The translations under genes and the position numbers were made by a program. Positions 22,459 through 34,621 of a stretch of 64,000 nucleotides of DNA are shown here, piece after piece (within the stretch, counting starts at the first letter, position 1; each line of letters opens with the position of its first letter). The stretch is from Hydnum rufescens UP504 (Eukaryota > Basidiomycota > Agaricomycetes > Cantharellales > Hydnaceae), in the NCBI GenBank assembly GCA_014904985.1, contig MU128942.1, positions 62,001-126,000 on the forward strand. Direction: 5' to 3'. The notes under the pieces are model-generated. The model made no database searches. It was given only the letters and a program-made list of their open reading frames with translations, and was not told the DNA's origin.

Positions 22459-24433
22459 AGTAGAAGGAGTGTAGTGGATGGAAAGTCTTCAGTGGAGCAG
22501 GAAATAGGGAGTGTAGGGTCACACTGTCCAAAACCAGACTCCACTGGAGACTGTTAATGTTGTGTGAGTGAAGGATATTCCCAGACATTGCTGGTAAACA
22601 ATTCTTCAGTACAGACAGATGTATATATTATTGCATGAATGAGTACATGTGCAATATATGTAAGATGATAATATTAATGTTGAGGAATGGAGGATAGAGA
22701 GGGAAGTGCAGGAGGTTGAAAGCAATGATGGAATGCAGGAAATGGCAGAGGGAAGGCAGCAATGAGCTGGCAGTGCAGGGAAATGGGCTGGTGGTGAAAG
22801 GAGTGGCTGAATAGCATATGAATGAGAGCAAGGCTAGAGATATACCTACTCATCAATCCACTTGTGGAATCAAGGCTGGTCCCTATTCAACTCCAAGACA
22901 ATATGCCATGCTGGCTGGATCCTTGTTCATCCAAAATTCTCTGTGCTTGAACAAACCTCACTCCCTCCAAGATCAGGCTGGTCAGCCATATTTGATACCT
23001 ATGATAGGTATCAAATTTGTGACACTTTTTGGTACCTAAGTAGGTCCAATTGTGATGGGGTGCCATATGGGTGCCAATTGATCATTCAATATCAGGGAAT
23101 CAGCCCAAATGGGGCCCCAATTGGGCCCATATACCCCAATGTGGTGCCATGGGGCCCCATGTGGCTCCAAAATGAACCCTTCATAGTTTCCACACCACTG
23201 AGGCACTGATCTGCATTTAATTTTAATGATGTAATACCCAAATGTGGAAAATGCGGAAATAAGTACATCCACAGTGTACCCAAGCCATCCAGCCCAATCC
23301 AGACCCATGACCAAGGGGAGATGGCCAAATGGGTAGGGGGACCCTCAGAGGGCCCTGCTGATCACAAAGACCCAGACTTCCAAATGCAGTTAAGCCTTAA
23401 ACAAGCAATGAGTATGTCTTTAAATCCAGAAAATCCAGAAATTGCCACAAAGAAACCACTGAATGGATTAGGCTGAAATTTGGCACATGACTTAAAGATA
23501 TACAGGTGAGGAACATATCAAAATATCAGCCAATTCCAATGCATAGGTCTTGTGAAATGATGGGGGGAACATTGGATGTTGAAGACTGATTTACTCAGGC
23601 CACTGGGCAGCTATGGCCTCCAAATTTTTTACATGAAATGGCCACAAATGATAATAACCAGGTGTCAAAAGTCAGCCCATTCTGACAACCTTTAGGTGGA
23701 GCCAGCTGTCAGCACCATGCTGCAATGAGGGCACCAAACAAATATAAACACAAATAATTCTGGCTAAGTCTGGTGTAAGTCTGGCTAAGTCTGCAAGAAT
23801 CCAGGCAAGAAGGAGATAAGGAAGTTAGAGATGTTGGAGGAGCAGTCCAGCAGCCCAGAAGGGACTAGGCGGAAATGAGCACAGTGGTCCTTAAGCTCAT
23901 GGAGTCAACTGGAAAATACTCAGAGCTGTAGTCTGGAGTAACAGTGGAAATCCTGAGATTATGTAATATGAACAAGGAATACAAGAGGGCTGACCTGTAG
24001 TCCAGAGTAACAGCAGAAATCCTGAGAGACCAAAGCTGAGGTCTCTGGACTTCACTACCAGACTACTTATACATGATTGCTATACTAGGGGGAGTGATCG
24101 CTAAACAGGAGATGGTTACAGGGGGCAGGAACAGGAACACATGGGAGCATGCCGGAAGCAACAGGAATGAAAAGGAAATTAAATTAAATCGGAAGCAAAC
24201 CAGAAGCAAACCAAACTTGGGGGAAGCAGGGTGGAGTGGACAGACAGAGGGAGGGGAGTTCTGGAATTAGACCGGATATATGAGTTGCAGGAGTTGGCAT
24301 GGGTGATTGGAAAAGGGGGGAACCCTGACCAGCTCAGCGCCAAAAAGGGAAATGACACATATTGTTCTGGTTATGTCAAAAATGTTTCCAAAAATTAGTC
24401 GATATGCCATTGGCGGGATGGATGGACAAACCG
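22459..24433. repeat. Direct tandem duplication, unit 1 (~1.97 kb)
   Basis: 22459-24433 and 24434 to about 26398 are nearly identical, offset by 1,972-1,975 bp. Differences are mainly one-base insertions or deletions and runs of different length (for example near 24210-24420 against 26180-26390). The unit contains the motif CAGGCTGGTCAGCCA (22974), a TTTGATACC..GGTATCAAA palindrome (22993-23015), a GGGGCCCC-rich stretch and one solo LTR. No gene of note. Confidence 0.9.
23707..24329 (-). mobile_element. Solo LTR, TGTCAGGGCC family, copy 2 (in tandem unit 1)
   Basis: Starts TGTCAGCACCATGCTG after the 5-mer CCAGC. The right end reads CTGACCAGCTC, where the expected CTGACA and CCAGC appear fused by a small deletion. 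The body aligns with 44364-44984 (GCTAAGTCTGGTGTAAGTC, GGTCTCTGGAC, GGGGGAGTGATCGCTAAAC). Orientation assigned to match the other family copies is uncertain. Confidence 0.75.
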
Positions 24434-26398
24434 AGTAGAAGGAGTGTTGTGGATGGAAAGTCTTCAGTGGAGCAGGATATAGGGGAGTGTAGGGTGACAC
24501 ATGCAAAACCAGCCTCCACTGGAGACTGTTATGTTGGTGAGTGAAGGGATTCCCGACATTGCTGGTAAACAATTCTTCAGTACAGACAGATGTATATATT
24601 ATTGCATGAATGAGTACATGTGCAATATATGTAAGATGATAATATTAATGTTGAGGAATGGAGGATAGAGAGGGAAGTGCAGGAGGTTGAAAGCAATGAT
24701 GGAATGCAGGAAATGGCAGAGGGGAAGGCAGCAATGAGCTGCAGTGCAGGGAAATGGGCTGGTGGTGAAAGGAGTGGCTGAATAGCATATGAATGAGAGC
24801 AAGGCTAGAGATATACCTACTCATCAATCCACTTGTGGAATCAAGGCTGGTCCCTATTCAACTCCAAGACAATATGCCATGCTGGCTGGATCCTTGTTCA
24901 TCCAAAATTCTCTGTGCTTGAACAAACCTCACTCCCTCCAAGATCAGGCTGGTCAGCCATATTTGATACCTATGATAGGTATCAAATTTGTGACACTTTT
25001 TGGTACCTAAGTAGGTCCAATTGTGATGGGTGCCATATGGGTGCCAATTGATAATTCAATATCAGGGAATCAGCCCAAATGGGGCCCCAATTGGGCCATA
25101 TACCCCAATGTGGTGCCATGGGGCCCCAGTGTGGCTCCAAAATGAACCCCTTCATAGTTTCCACACCACTGAGGCACTGATCTGCATTTAATTTTAATGA
25201 TGTAATACCCAAATGTGGAAAATGCGGAAATAAGTACATCCACAGTGTACCCAAGCCATCCAGCCCAATCCAGACCCATGACCAAGGGGAGATGGCCCAA
25301 ATGGGTAGGGGACCCTCAGAGGGCCCTGCTGATCACAAAGACCCCAGACTTCCAAATGCAGTTAAGCCTTAAACAAGCAATGAGTATGTCTTTAAATCCA
25401 GAAAATCCAGAAATTGCCACAAAGAAACCACTGAATGGATTAGGCTGAAATTTGGCACATGACTTAAAGATATACAGGTGAGGAACATATCAAAATATCA
25501 GCCAATTCCAATGCATAGGTCTTGTGAAATGATGGGGGGAACATTGGATGTTGAAGACTGATTTACTCAGGCCACTGGGCAGCTATGGCCTCCAAATTTT
25601 TTACATGAAATGGCCACAAATGATAATAACCAGGTGTCAAAAGTCAGCCCATTCTGACAACCTTTAGGTGGAGCCAGCTGTCAGCACCATGCTGCAATGA
25701 GGGCACCAAACAAATATAAACACAAATAATTCTGGCTAAGTCTGGTGTAAGTCTGGCTAAGTCTGCAAGAATCCAGGCAAGAAGGAGATAAGGAAGTTAG
25801 AGATGTTGGAGGAGCAGTCCAGCAGCCCAGAAGGGACTAGGCGGAAATGAGCACAGTGGTCCTTAAGCTCATGGAGTCAACTGGAAAATACTCAGAGCTG
25901 TAGTCTGGAGTAACAGTGGAAATCCTGAGATTATGTAATATGAACAAGGAATACAAGAGGGCTGACCTGTAGTCCAGAGTAACAGCAGAAATCCTGAGAG
26001 ACCAAAGCTGAGGTCTCTGGACTTCACTACCAGACTACTTATACATGATTGCTATACTAGGGGGGAGTGATCGCTAAACAGGAGATGGTTACAGGGGGCA
26101 GGAACAGGAACACATGGGAGCATGCCGGAAGCAACAGGAAATGAAAAGGAAATTAAATTAAATCGAAGCAAACAGAAGCAAACCAAACTTGGGGAAGCAG
26201 GGGTGGAGTGGAACAGACAGAGGGAGGGGAGTTCTGGAATAGACCGGAGTATGACTTGGAGTTGGCAGGAGTTGACTGGAGTAGATTGGAAAAAGGTGGA
26301 ACCCTGACACCAGCTCAGCAGCCCAAAAAGGGAAATAGAACACATATTGTATCTGGATTATGTCAAAATGGTTCCAAAATTAGTCCATATAATGCAAT
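24434..26398. repeat. Direct tandem duplication, unit 2 (~1.97 kb)
   Basis: Second copy of the unit described at 22459-24433. It keeps an intact 3' LTR end where unit 1 has lost two bases, so unit 2 is closer to the ancestral state there. The duplicated segment ends near 26398, where the two diverge after a shared GGGATG. Confidence 0.9.
25679..26309 (-). mobile_element. Solo LTR, TGTCAGGGCC family, copy 3 (in tandem unit 2)
   Basis: Starts TGTCAGCACC and ends GGAACCCTGACA (631 bp), with the exact 5-bp duplication CCAGC on both sides (25674-25678 and 26310-26314). Its presence in both tandem units means it inserted before the duplication. Confidence 0.88.
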
Positions 26399-27366
26399 TG
26401 CTGGGATGAGGATCATATAAATAAATGAAATAAATTGGATGCATGGAAGTGGGTGAAAATGAGGAGAGGAAAGGAGGAGATCAAACCACATTGTGAAGGC
26501 TACAGAGTGGCTAGGTATCTGAAATGTGGCACATGATATGGGATCTATAGGGGGCACATTGAGGATAAACATCAGCCTCATCCAATTGTTCCTTGATACT
26601 TGGCCACAGAGTGGCCCCCAGAGTGGAAATAAAATAGACATAAACTGCAAATCACCTTAAAACTTTTCATGGCCACTCTAGTATATCCCCACCATCATAT
26701 TACCTAATTTTTCAACCCTTTAAATCCCTGTGAAGTCCTCTGTGGAGCTCCAGTGTTTTTAAATAAGTGGCCATTATTTACAGCCACTTGGGGACTTAAA
26801 TTTAAACAAAATCAAGGATAGCTTAGGTAAATATATTATTCATGGTATTTATAATTTATTTATAATTTTCCAGATCTTTTAGAGAACAATGGTGACTGGG
26901 GGGGTAGCTCACAATACACCCATCAATTTGCCACCTTCCACTCATCTATTCATTATCAAATTCTACATGTGATATCTCCCACATATTCTGGACCCATTTG
27001 CAAATTTCTAGGTCATTCCATTCAATGGTTCTTGAATTAATATATTTGGTTATTTTATAAAATGGTCTAGATTGGCCCCCTTCCACCATTCCTCTTGGAC
27101 CCAATCACACACAGGCATATCAGTAGACAGTTCTCCAACTATGTGTTGAATTTCAAGCCATTTGGATCACTTTCAAGTGCAATCCAATAGCATCTTGCAC
27201 TATGTGGACTTCACAGCATGGCCCTGACAATATCCCAGTACCAGTGGAAGCAAACAAGATATGAGTCAAACATTCCTTGGGGATATTTTCCAGAATGGGA
27301 AATTGTCAACTGAAAGATGAACTGTACTGGTTAAGTGTTACAAATATGTAGAACCACTGGCATCAT
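26399..27366. other. AT-rich intergenic or decayed repeat DNA
   Basis: No coding region found. Near 27212-27229 the string ACAGCATGGCCCTGACA matches one end of the TGTCAGGGCC LTR family, but the sequence to its left does not match the family, so it is at most a fragment. A short direct repeat (GGCCACAGAGTGGCCCCCAG) lies near 26602. Confidence 0.4.
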
Positions 27367-27780
27367 CTACTTCCCACCCAGTTCATGATGACAGTGTGCC
27401 CACTCCATGCCACACTTCAGGTGCTGAAAATCAATCTCAGTACTGTTGGGATTCCCAATGATGTGGCAGTGAGGATGCCACAGGGATGTATGGTAGGCTG
27501 CAGGGACCCAGAGAATAAGCTCATGACTGGGTCCCAAAATCCATCCATCATCAAGTTGAAAGTGGGATGGTGGGAGTGGGAATAGATTGACTGGGTATTG
27601 GAGACTGTGTTTGGACACTGCTATGGGCAATTGCAAACTTTGGAGAGTGTTGTCCTGAGAGCCATAAGTGAGCTGGCTGCCATCAGGTGAGGAAGCAACA
27701 GACAAGATGGAATCATGATGCCCTTCCATTGGCTGGCCAATGCTCACACCTGTCTCCACATTCCAAAGTCGGATGGTCTT

Positions 27781-28622
27781 TGCAGGTCAAATTGACATTT
27801 GCTTCCGCCTAAGGACTTACCCGTCAGAGTATTATTCTTCATCGACTCTATCATATGGCGCCTACTTCCTCAAATGCTTTGTCTCCTCTATCCCTCCATT
27901 CACTATGGGGGTTATTGTCATCCTTGCCATTATTGGCATTTCTTCTTATTATTATTGCCCTTGTTCTTCAGGCCTCGGCCAGCGGGCTATGGGCTGGGTA
28001 GCCACCAGTGGCAGCCATTGCACCCTTGTCAGCACCCTGTCGTTCCCTCGCTCCCCCACGTGAGTCCATGGAGTTGCCAATCCAGACTCCCCCTCCTCCT
28101 CCTCTACCCCAGTCCCTGCATCCACATCACTGTCCAATCCGTACTCCATCCACGTCATTACGGTCATTTGACACTTTGGACACCTTTGGAGTACCCAGGC
28201 GTACACTGCCTTGGAAGTACATACGCTAAGGGGGATACATATGGAAGTTGGGGCATAGCCATGTGGAGGTGCGCACAGGATTCGTAACACAGCTGCGTCA
28301 GCTTAGTGAGGCTTAGTGATGGTGGCTGTGGAGGCTGACTGATGGGCTGTGGAGCCGGCATTCTAGGAGGATCCGGAAGGTTATGGAAGACGGCGGAAGG
28401 CTCTGGAAGGTTGGAGGCTGTGTGCAGGAAATAGTATTTATAGCCCTTCGCAGTTGGGGGATCACCAGTTTTGATCTCTCAGGATTCCCACTGCGATAGG
28501 TGCGAGACTTGTGTGTCCCTTGTTGTGTGGTGTATACTCAGGATTCCCACTGCGATAGCGTGTGGTTAATTAATCTCTTTCCTCTTTCTGTTTGTGGCTT
28601 CGACGGCAGTGTCGCCCTGACA
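27781..28622 (-). mobile_element. Solo LTR (842 bp) inside the NLR WD40 coding sequence
   Basis: The plus strand runs from TGCAGGTCAAATTG to GCGACACTG..CGCCCTGACA-type ends, so on the minus strand it reads TGTCAGGGCG...TTGACCTGCA. Exact 5-bp duplication GTCTT (27776-27780 and 28623-28627). Joining the flanks restores the WD unit GDKT..LWNVETG. It is CpG-rich and has an internal direct repeat (TCTCAGGATTCCCACTGCGATAG at about 28475 and 28540), so it appears recent. A different family from the other solo LTRs, apart from the TGTCAGGGC start. Confidence 0.9.
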
Positions 28623-28627
28623 GTCTT

Positions 28628-30262
28628 GTCACCAGAGCCAGAAGCAATCTGCTTGCCATCAGGGGAGAAAGCAATGGAGCTGATCCAATCATGATGCCCT
28701 TCCATTGGCTGGCCAATGCTCCCACCTGTCTCCACATTCCAGAGTTGGATGGTCTTGTCTCCAGAGCCAGAAGCAATCCACTTGCCATCAGGGGAGAAAG
28801 CAATGGATATGATGGAATCATGATGCCCTTCCATTGGCTGGCCAATGCTCACACCTGTCTCCACATTCCACAGTTGGATGGTCTTGTCTCCAGAGCCTGA
28901 AGCAATCTGCTTGCCATCAGGGGAGAAAGCAATGGAACTGATCCAATCATGATGCCCTTCCATTGGCTGGCCAATGCTCACACCTGTCTCCACATTCCAG
29001 AGTTGGATGGTGTTGTCATCAGAGCCTGAAGCAATCTGCTTGCCATCAGGGGAGAAAGCAATGGACCAGATCCAATCATGATGCCCTTCCATTGGCTGGC
29101 CAATGCTCACACCTGTCTCCACATTCCAGAGTCGGATGGTCTTGTCTGCAGAGCCTGAAGCAATCTGCTTGCCATTAGGGGAGAAAGCAATGGACCAGAT
29201 CCAATCATGATGCCTTCCATTGGCTGGCCAATGCTCACACCTGTCTCCACATTCCACAGTCGGATGGTCTTGTCTGCAGAGCCAGAAGCAATCTGCTTGC
29301 CATCAGGGGAGAAAGCAATGGAGCTGATCCAATCATGATGCCCTTCCATTGGCTGACCAATGCTCACACCTGTCTCCACATTCCAGAGTTGGATGGTCTT
29401 GTCTCGAGAGCCAGAAGCAATCTGCTTGCCATCAGGGGAGAAAGCAATGGACATGATGTAACTATGATGCCCTTCCATTGGCTGGCCAATGCTTACACCT
29501 GTCTCCACATTCCAAAGTCGGATGGTCTTGTCTGCAGAGCCAGAAGCAATCTGCTTGCCATCAGGGGACAAAGCAATGGACATGATGTAACTATGATGCC
29601 CTTCCATTGGCTGGCCAATGCTCACACCTGTCTCCACATTCCACAGTCGGATGGTCTTGTCTGCAGAGCCAGAAGCAATCTGCTTGCCATCAGGGGAGAA
29701 AGCAATGGACATGATGTAACTATGATGCCCTTCCATTGGCTGGCCAATGCTCACACCTGTCTCCACATTCCACAGTCGGTATGGTGTTGTCATCAGAGCC
29801 AGAAGCAATCTGCTTGCCATCAGGGGAGAAAGCAATGGACCTGATATAACTATGATGCCCTTCCATTGGCTGGCCAATGCTCACACCTGTCTCCACATTC
29901 CAGAGTCGGATGGTCTTGTCTTCAGAGCCAGAAGCAATCTGCTTGCCATCAGGGGAGAAAGCAATGGACATGATGGAATCATGATGCCCTTCCATTGGCT
30001 GGCCAATGCTCACACCTGTCTCCACATTCCAAAGTCGGATGGTCTTGTCTGCAGAGCCAGAAGCAATCTGCTTGCCATCAGGGGAGAAAGCAATGGACAT
30101 GATGGAATCATGATGCCCTTCCATTGGCTGGCCAATGCTCACACCTATCTCTACATTCCAGAGTTGGATGGTCTCATCTGAGGAGCCAGAAGCAATCTGC
30201 TTGCCATCAGGGGAGAAAGCAACTGATAATACATCAGACTGGTGTCCTTCCAATATCAGCAT
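28628..30262 (-). repeat. WD40-repeat array, about 12-13 near-identical 129-bp units
   Basis: Each 43-residue unit reads SIAFSPDGKQIASGS.DKTI.LWNVETGVSIGQPMEGHH. The DNA units are almost identical; variation is concentrated at a few codons, including the residues just before SIAFSPDG (DWIS, DSIM, SYIM, SYIR) and just after ASGS (ADK, GDK, EDK, RDK, DDN). Many differences are CG-to-TG or CG-to-CA type (AGTCGGATGG against AGTTGGATGG). A final unit lies beyond the inserted LTR, at 27640-27780. Confidence 0.93.
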
Positions 30263-33200
30263 GATATTTGGCCAGTGCTGAAGGTGTCCCTGAACAAGTT
30301 TTCCAACTCCTGGAAATTCACCTTGCCATCTCTGGTATAGCAGGGATGAAATGGGAGCAAATGTGAGACCAGACAGGTAGATGTGAGGCATGCTTGTTGC
30401 AATGGCACTTGCAAACATCAAGATAAATTGCATGGCATCCTGTTGCAGTTCAACAAGCTCCACAGGAATCTGGGGAATGTATGTTAAGAATCAGTCCACT
30501 GCTTTATCATGGACTCAAATTGGAGCCATGCTTACATGAGAGGCACTAAGTGAGGCTAATGCAATTTGAGCAGAGCTATCCATAACACTCATCACTTCCA
30601 ACCAGTGTAGGAAGTCTTTCTGAAAGAATGACTCCATGCATTTCTGAATGAACTCGCCACTCAGTGTCGCAGACACATGGACAGCCCAGAATCGACAAGC
30701 ATAATACAGATGAGAAGGGATGTGCTTTTCCCGGAGATCCTTAATGTTAGGGATATCGGCATTGCGAAGGAACGACGTCGGAATTTGACAGATATTGAAT
30801 TTTAAGCTCTGGTCCATCACGCGGAAGCATGCCAGGGCCATATCGTGATTTACTTCATCTTTGTTGATGCAGAAATCTTCATTATGCTCTGGGTCACACA
30901 AGAAATCGCGATAAGACGAGTGGAGAGGCGTAATGGGGTCACGGTCACTGTGAGTACCACTAAGGAGCGAGCCAAGATGTTTCAAAATCCCTCGTTGTAG
31001 CTCCTGGTCCTCAGGGTCATCTGGAGTGAGGATAGAGTCGGGTGGAACTAGGTGCACTAGGGCCTGGAATGACAATGGCTCCTGAGCGCATATGATTCGG
31101 CCTAGGACCGACTTGACTCGTTTTACTTCTTTCTCCATGGATGAATCGCAGTGCGCTTTCATGACGGTGCTATACAGCCCATACAGCCTGTCATCACTAC
31201 TCAGCACCTTCGCAATCCGCTCCTCCAGACGCGCGCCAGCTTTACTATCGCGAATGAAGCGGCAGGCGGTAGCAGCCCACTGAAAGGACGTTCCAGCCTT
31301 CCGAATGAGATCCCCCAGCTGCATCTCGTGCTTCCCTCGGAATTCATTCGTAAATTTACTGTACACATACTTCGCAATATCGCGTGAGGTCTGATGCTTG
31401 GGGACGTCGTCTATAAGCATGAGGTCAACACCAGGTGGCAGTGGAAACCGTAGGACATCTTGAATATCGGGCTCATATCTCGAGGTAACTACGATTCGAA
31501 GACCCGGAGGGAATTCTGAGGCTCGCTTTGTTAGAATGGCGAGTGCGGGGGCGCGAGCCGGGACGTTCCCGGACTCGTCAAATGCATCGATGAAAACGAC
31601 GGTCTTCCCCGCGGCCTTCTCATCCTCGAAGGATGCAACGATGAAGTGCTCGAATTGTACTTTGCAGTGGCCGCTTGTCCGTATCTCGATGTCGTTCTTG
31701 ATGGCATTGATCAGTCGTTGCTTCCGGGAATCATCACGTTCCGCGAGGTCTCGAGCGATCGTACTGAACAGGTTCGTAAGGTTTGCGAGAGGCTGATTTT
31801 TGTCAAAGCCGTAGTACGAGCCCTTGCGTTCATGCTCAGAAACGCGTTTCGCGCATGAGCGAAGGATCGACGATTTCCCCGCACCCGCCGTGCCGCAGAA
31901 CCAAAGGACACGAGATGATTCGTTGGAGCTCAACTTTATTGGGCCGCCCGGATCGGACGACGGCGGATCCCCCCCAAGAGCCCAGCACAGTATAGTGTTG
32001 ATGATCTCGGTACGCGTGCCCGGTAAGCACGCATCATCTAGAGCGTGATGGGCCTCTGGGGCATATTTCATTTCGCTGAGTACCTGCCAGTCCCCTGTGG
32101 ACCATCTCAGAACGCGGGTTTTTGACCGATGACCTTCAAGCACTTACGGACTTCATTCCCGACATCTAAGACGCGATGTGTAATGGCGGAGCATTGTATG
32201 TTGGCATGATCGACTAGATTCTGTCGGAGAGTCTCCAGGATCCCCTTGTAGTCATCGATCCTTGCGTCCATAGGAGAAACTGTGTTCCCTACGATGCGTT
32301 TGACTGTGGCCCATGTTGATCAGTCTAGGATTAAGTAGAACATGCGAGATTGGACATACCGAAGGACTTGTTGCAATAGTCTCGAATGAAATACGCACAC
32401 TCCATTACTTGGCGCAGTATTTGGTTGATGATGTCTCGATCTCTTTCCGAACGCCTCTTCAACTCCTCGGCTTCATCGGCAAAGGAGCAGCTATCCGTCA
32501 TGGTCTGGACTAAACCCATCACTTTGGCGTCCCGGGCACTCTGGTCAGAAGCGATCTAATGGTACATCAGTCATAGACCGTAAAGATACAGTCTGAGTCT
32601 AATCATACGTTATACGCTGCTGAGACAACTCCCCACGCTACCTTGATCCAGGGGTGAACCTGTTTGTAAATTCTTAGCGATCGTGGGGCACAAGCAATTT
32701 GGGATGAAACGTACCTCAGCGACCGTATCGGCAATCTTCACAAGGGCTTCAAGGCGATTCAACAAGGACTGCCAAGCGGGTGTGATTTGTGTTGCAACCG
32801 TGGCGATACCTTGACTGGCGTCATTGACCCTGGTTAGGCCGGAACCTAGCTTCTGGGAGGCCCGGTTGGCACTCTCGATAGCATCAATAGGGGGCGTAAG
32901 AGAGGATGCCACACAGATTGTCAAGTCTCCGACTTTGTCGTTCGCGTCATCCTTCAAATCGAGGCGTATCTCTGCAGGGATAAAGACCCCGGGTGAGCGT
33001 GGCCCTCACTGCGCATAAACATGTGCAGGCTCACCCTTGTCCGTCGCGGAGAGATCCAAACTACACGATGCGACGATCCGGCTCGAACGCCCTAAATGGT
33101 GCTGGCGCAAATCTATAATCACTCCGCAATCGATAGGTGTTGCAGTCACCGCGCTGCCGGTCCGGAAGGATGTGGGTGGAGGGCGACGAAAGTATGTGTG

Positions 33201-33500
33201 GGTGAAGGAGACCTACAACTCATCCCCGAAGGGATCCTTCCACATCACAGTCTTATGTGCTGCTTTGACGTACTGTGACTTGGGCGAACGAAGTCCAATG
33301 ACGGTGGCAGGAGGCTGAATGGTGAAGTGAAGGCGATACTGTTTCGATGAATGTAGACGGCGGCTGTTACATCTGGCCTCTGTTGCGAGGGTAAGATATG
33401 TTTGTTCGATGCATATTGCTGGTCTCCAAGTACTAGACGGCATACCTGAAATGTACACTTTGCGAATGTCCGCTGGGTTCAGCGGGACTTTGGATGCCAT

Positions 33501-34133
33501 GATGTGCGAGAGGGCGCTCTAACTGATGGATTACCCGGGCGTCTAGCGATGATGGGTGGTGGTGTGATGGACTAGGACGAAGGGTGAGGAGACGGGAGAT
33601 CAATTTGCGACCACGAGGCAGTGACCTGGTGGAGAAGTCACTGGTGGTTCAGGTTTGTATTGCTCTTTCAGAAATGCTTAGCCGGTGCCACCGGCGTCGC
33701 TCAGACCTGCTCAGACCTGGTCCGAAAAGGCCAAAGACTCATTTTCTGAGCGGCCTGACTCGCGGGACCCTCAATCCCATGGCCAATTAGGTCGACTGTC
33801 AATTCTGAGTTACGGTCATTAGGAAGTTGACATAATGACATGGCCTTAGTGGCCCAACGGCGGCTGTAGTAATTGTCGACAGGATCAGTGGGAGTCTAGC
33901 GAAGTTGCCTTCTCTCCAGATTCGATATCTGCCTCTGCACTGTTCTCCAGAGCTGCAGCACTTCTCACCGAATCTGAATCCGACCACATCAGCGTCATCA
34001 TCCGAGTTCCATTCGCCATTGCCAGCTGATCCTGCTGCGTCCATTTCGCTACGAGCGATGCTCTTGACCGATTGTTCAATCGACCCACCCTCTCCATATG
34101 TACCCATGGCTCCGCCCCGCCGTCCAAACTAGG
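33501..34133. other. NLR upstream region, no supported gene
   Basis: CpG-rich, host-like DNA that should contain the NLR promoter. I see no clear TATA box. Overlapping open frames on both strands (33799-34187 minus, 33905-34132 plus) have no recognised features and overlap a hAT terminus, so neither is called. A short direct repeat GCTCAGACCTG occurs at about 33698 and 33709. Confidence 0.4.
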
Positions 34134-34621
34134 TAGTGTTGTTAAAGACTTGAGTCCGAGCCAAGTCCATTCTGAGCCAAGTCGCAAGTCGTTTGCTTAT
34201 TAAGCAAAAGACTCGACTCGACTTTGGATGACTTGGCTTGGGCTTGAAGTCGGCTCGAGCCAAGGCTCGGTATATAATATGCTCAAAGAGATATAGTGTA
34301 TTTGGCATGGTCAGGAGTTAGGATACTTTGTGTAGAATTAGTATAGTACACGGAAGGATCAAGGACCTCTACAGTCTGCACTAAACCAATACAATCACAA
34401 ACCCCTAATTTTTTTTCTCTCCTCATACCATGCTGGATCCTAGGAAGCAAGTACTGAGCAATCTGTCTTACTCTGGCACCCCAAAACAGAAGAAGACACT
34501 GGAAATTGATCCTCAGCTCCTCCCACAGACACCACAGGAGCCCACCACTTCTATCATGAATGATCTCACTGAAGGAAGTGCAAATGAACCCACCACATCA
34601 TCACTACCCTTAGGCTCATGT
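34134..34621 (+). mobile_element. Left end of a hAT-type element with the start of a reading frame
   Basis: TAGTGTTGTTAAAGACTTGAG matches the TAGTGTTGC terminus of the complete MITE at 51439-51619. It is followed by the same kind of subterminal GACTTG/GAGTCG/CTCGAG repeats (34140-34275), then a TATA-like stretch. A short frame from ATG at 34430 (MLDPRKQVLSNLSYSG...) runs into the next insertion at 34622. The rest of the element is not contiguous, so a complete transposase cannot be assigned. Confidence 0.6.

Larger units (their letters stand above)
27367..33500 (-). pseudogene. STAND/NLR protein: N-terminal C2-like region, NACHT, WD40 array; broken
   Basis: A fungal NOD-like receptor of the NACHT-WD40 class, a cytosolic NTPase thought to sense non-self and signal or trigger cell death. 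Proposed exons (minus): 33500-33446, 33379-33220, 33153-33035, 32971-32715, 32555-32360, 32303 to ~32152, 32083-30536, then 30469 onward. Most splice sites are GT/AG and keep phase; the 32152/32083 join is uncertain. The N-terminus resembles a C2-like fold, followed by a helical region. NACHT: Walker A GTAGAGKSS (~31870) and Walker B TVVFIDAFDESG (~31590), then a winged-helix-like region. WD40 repeats fill 28628-30262. The C-terminal cap DGWILGPSHELILWVP...W lies at 27367-27540. Lesions: an 842-bp solo LTR (27781-28622), a one-base gain near 29777 and a one-base loss near 29212. Either a pseudogene or, for the single-base changes, possibly sequencing error. Confidence 0.88.

Noticed and set aside
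27785..28360. Plus and minus frames at 27799-28287 and 27952-28290 as host genes
   Set aside because: They lie wholly inside the solo LTR with the GTCTT duplication and have no domain.
29335..30181. Long plus-strand repetitive frames (MMPFHWLANAHTCLHIP units)
   Set aside because: They are the exact antisense of the WD40 array; the 129-bp period keeps the opposite frame open.
33799..34187. Overlapping ~100-codon minus frames upstream of the NLR
   Set aside because: They run into a hAT terminus and show no conserved feature or intron signal.
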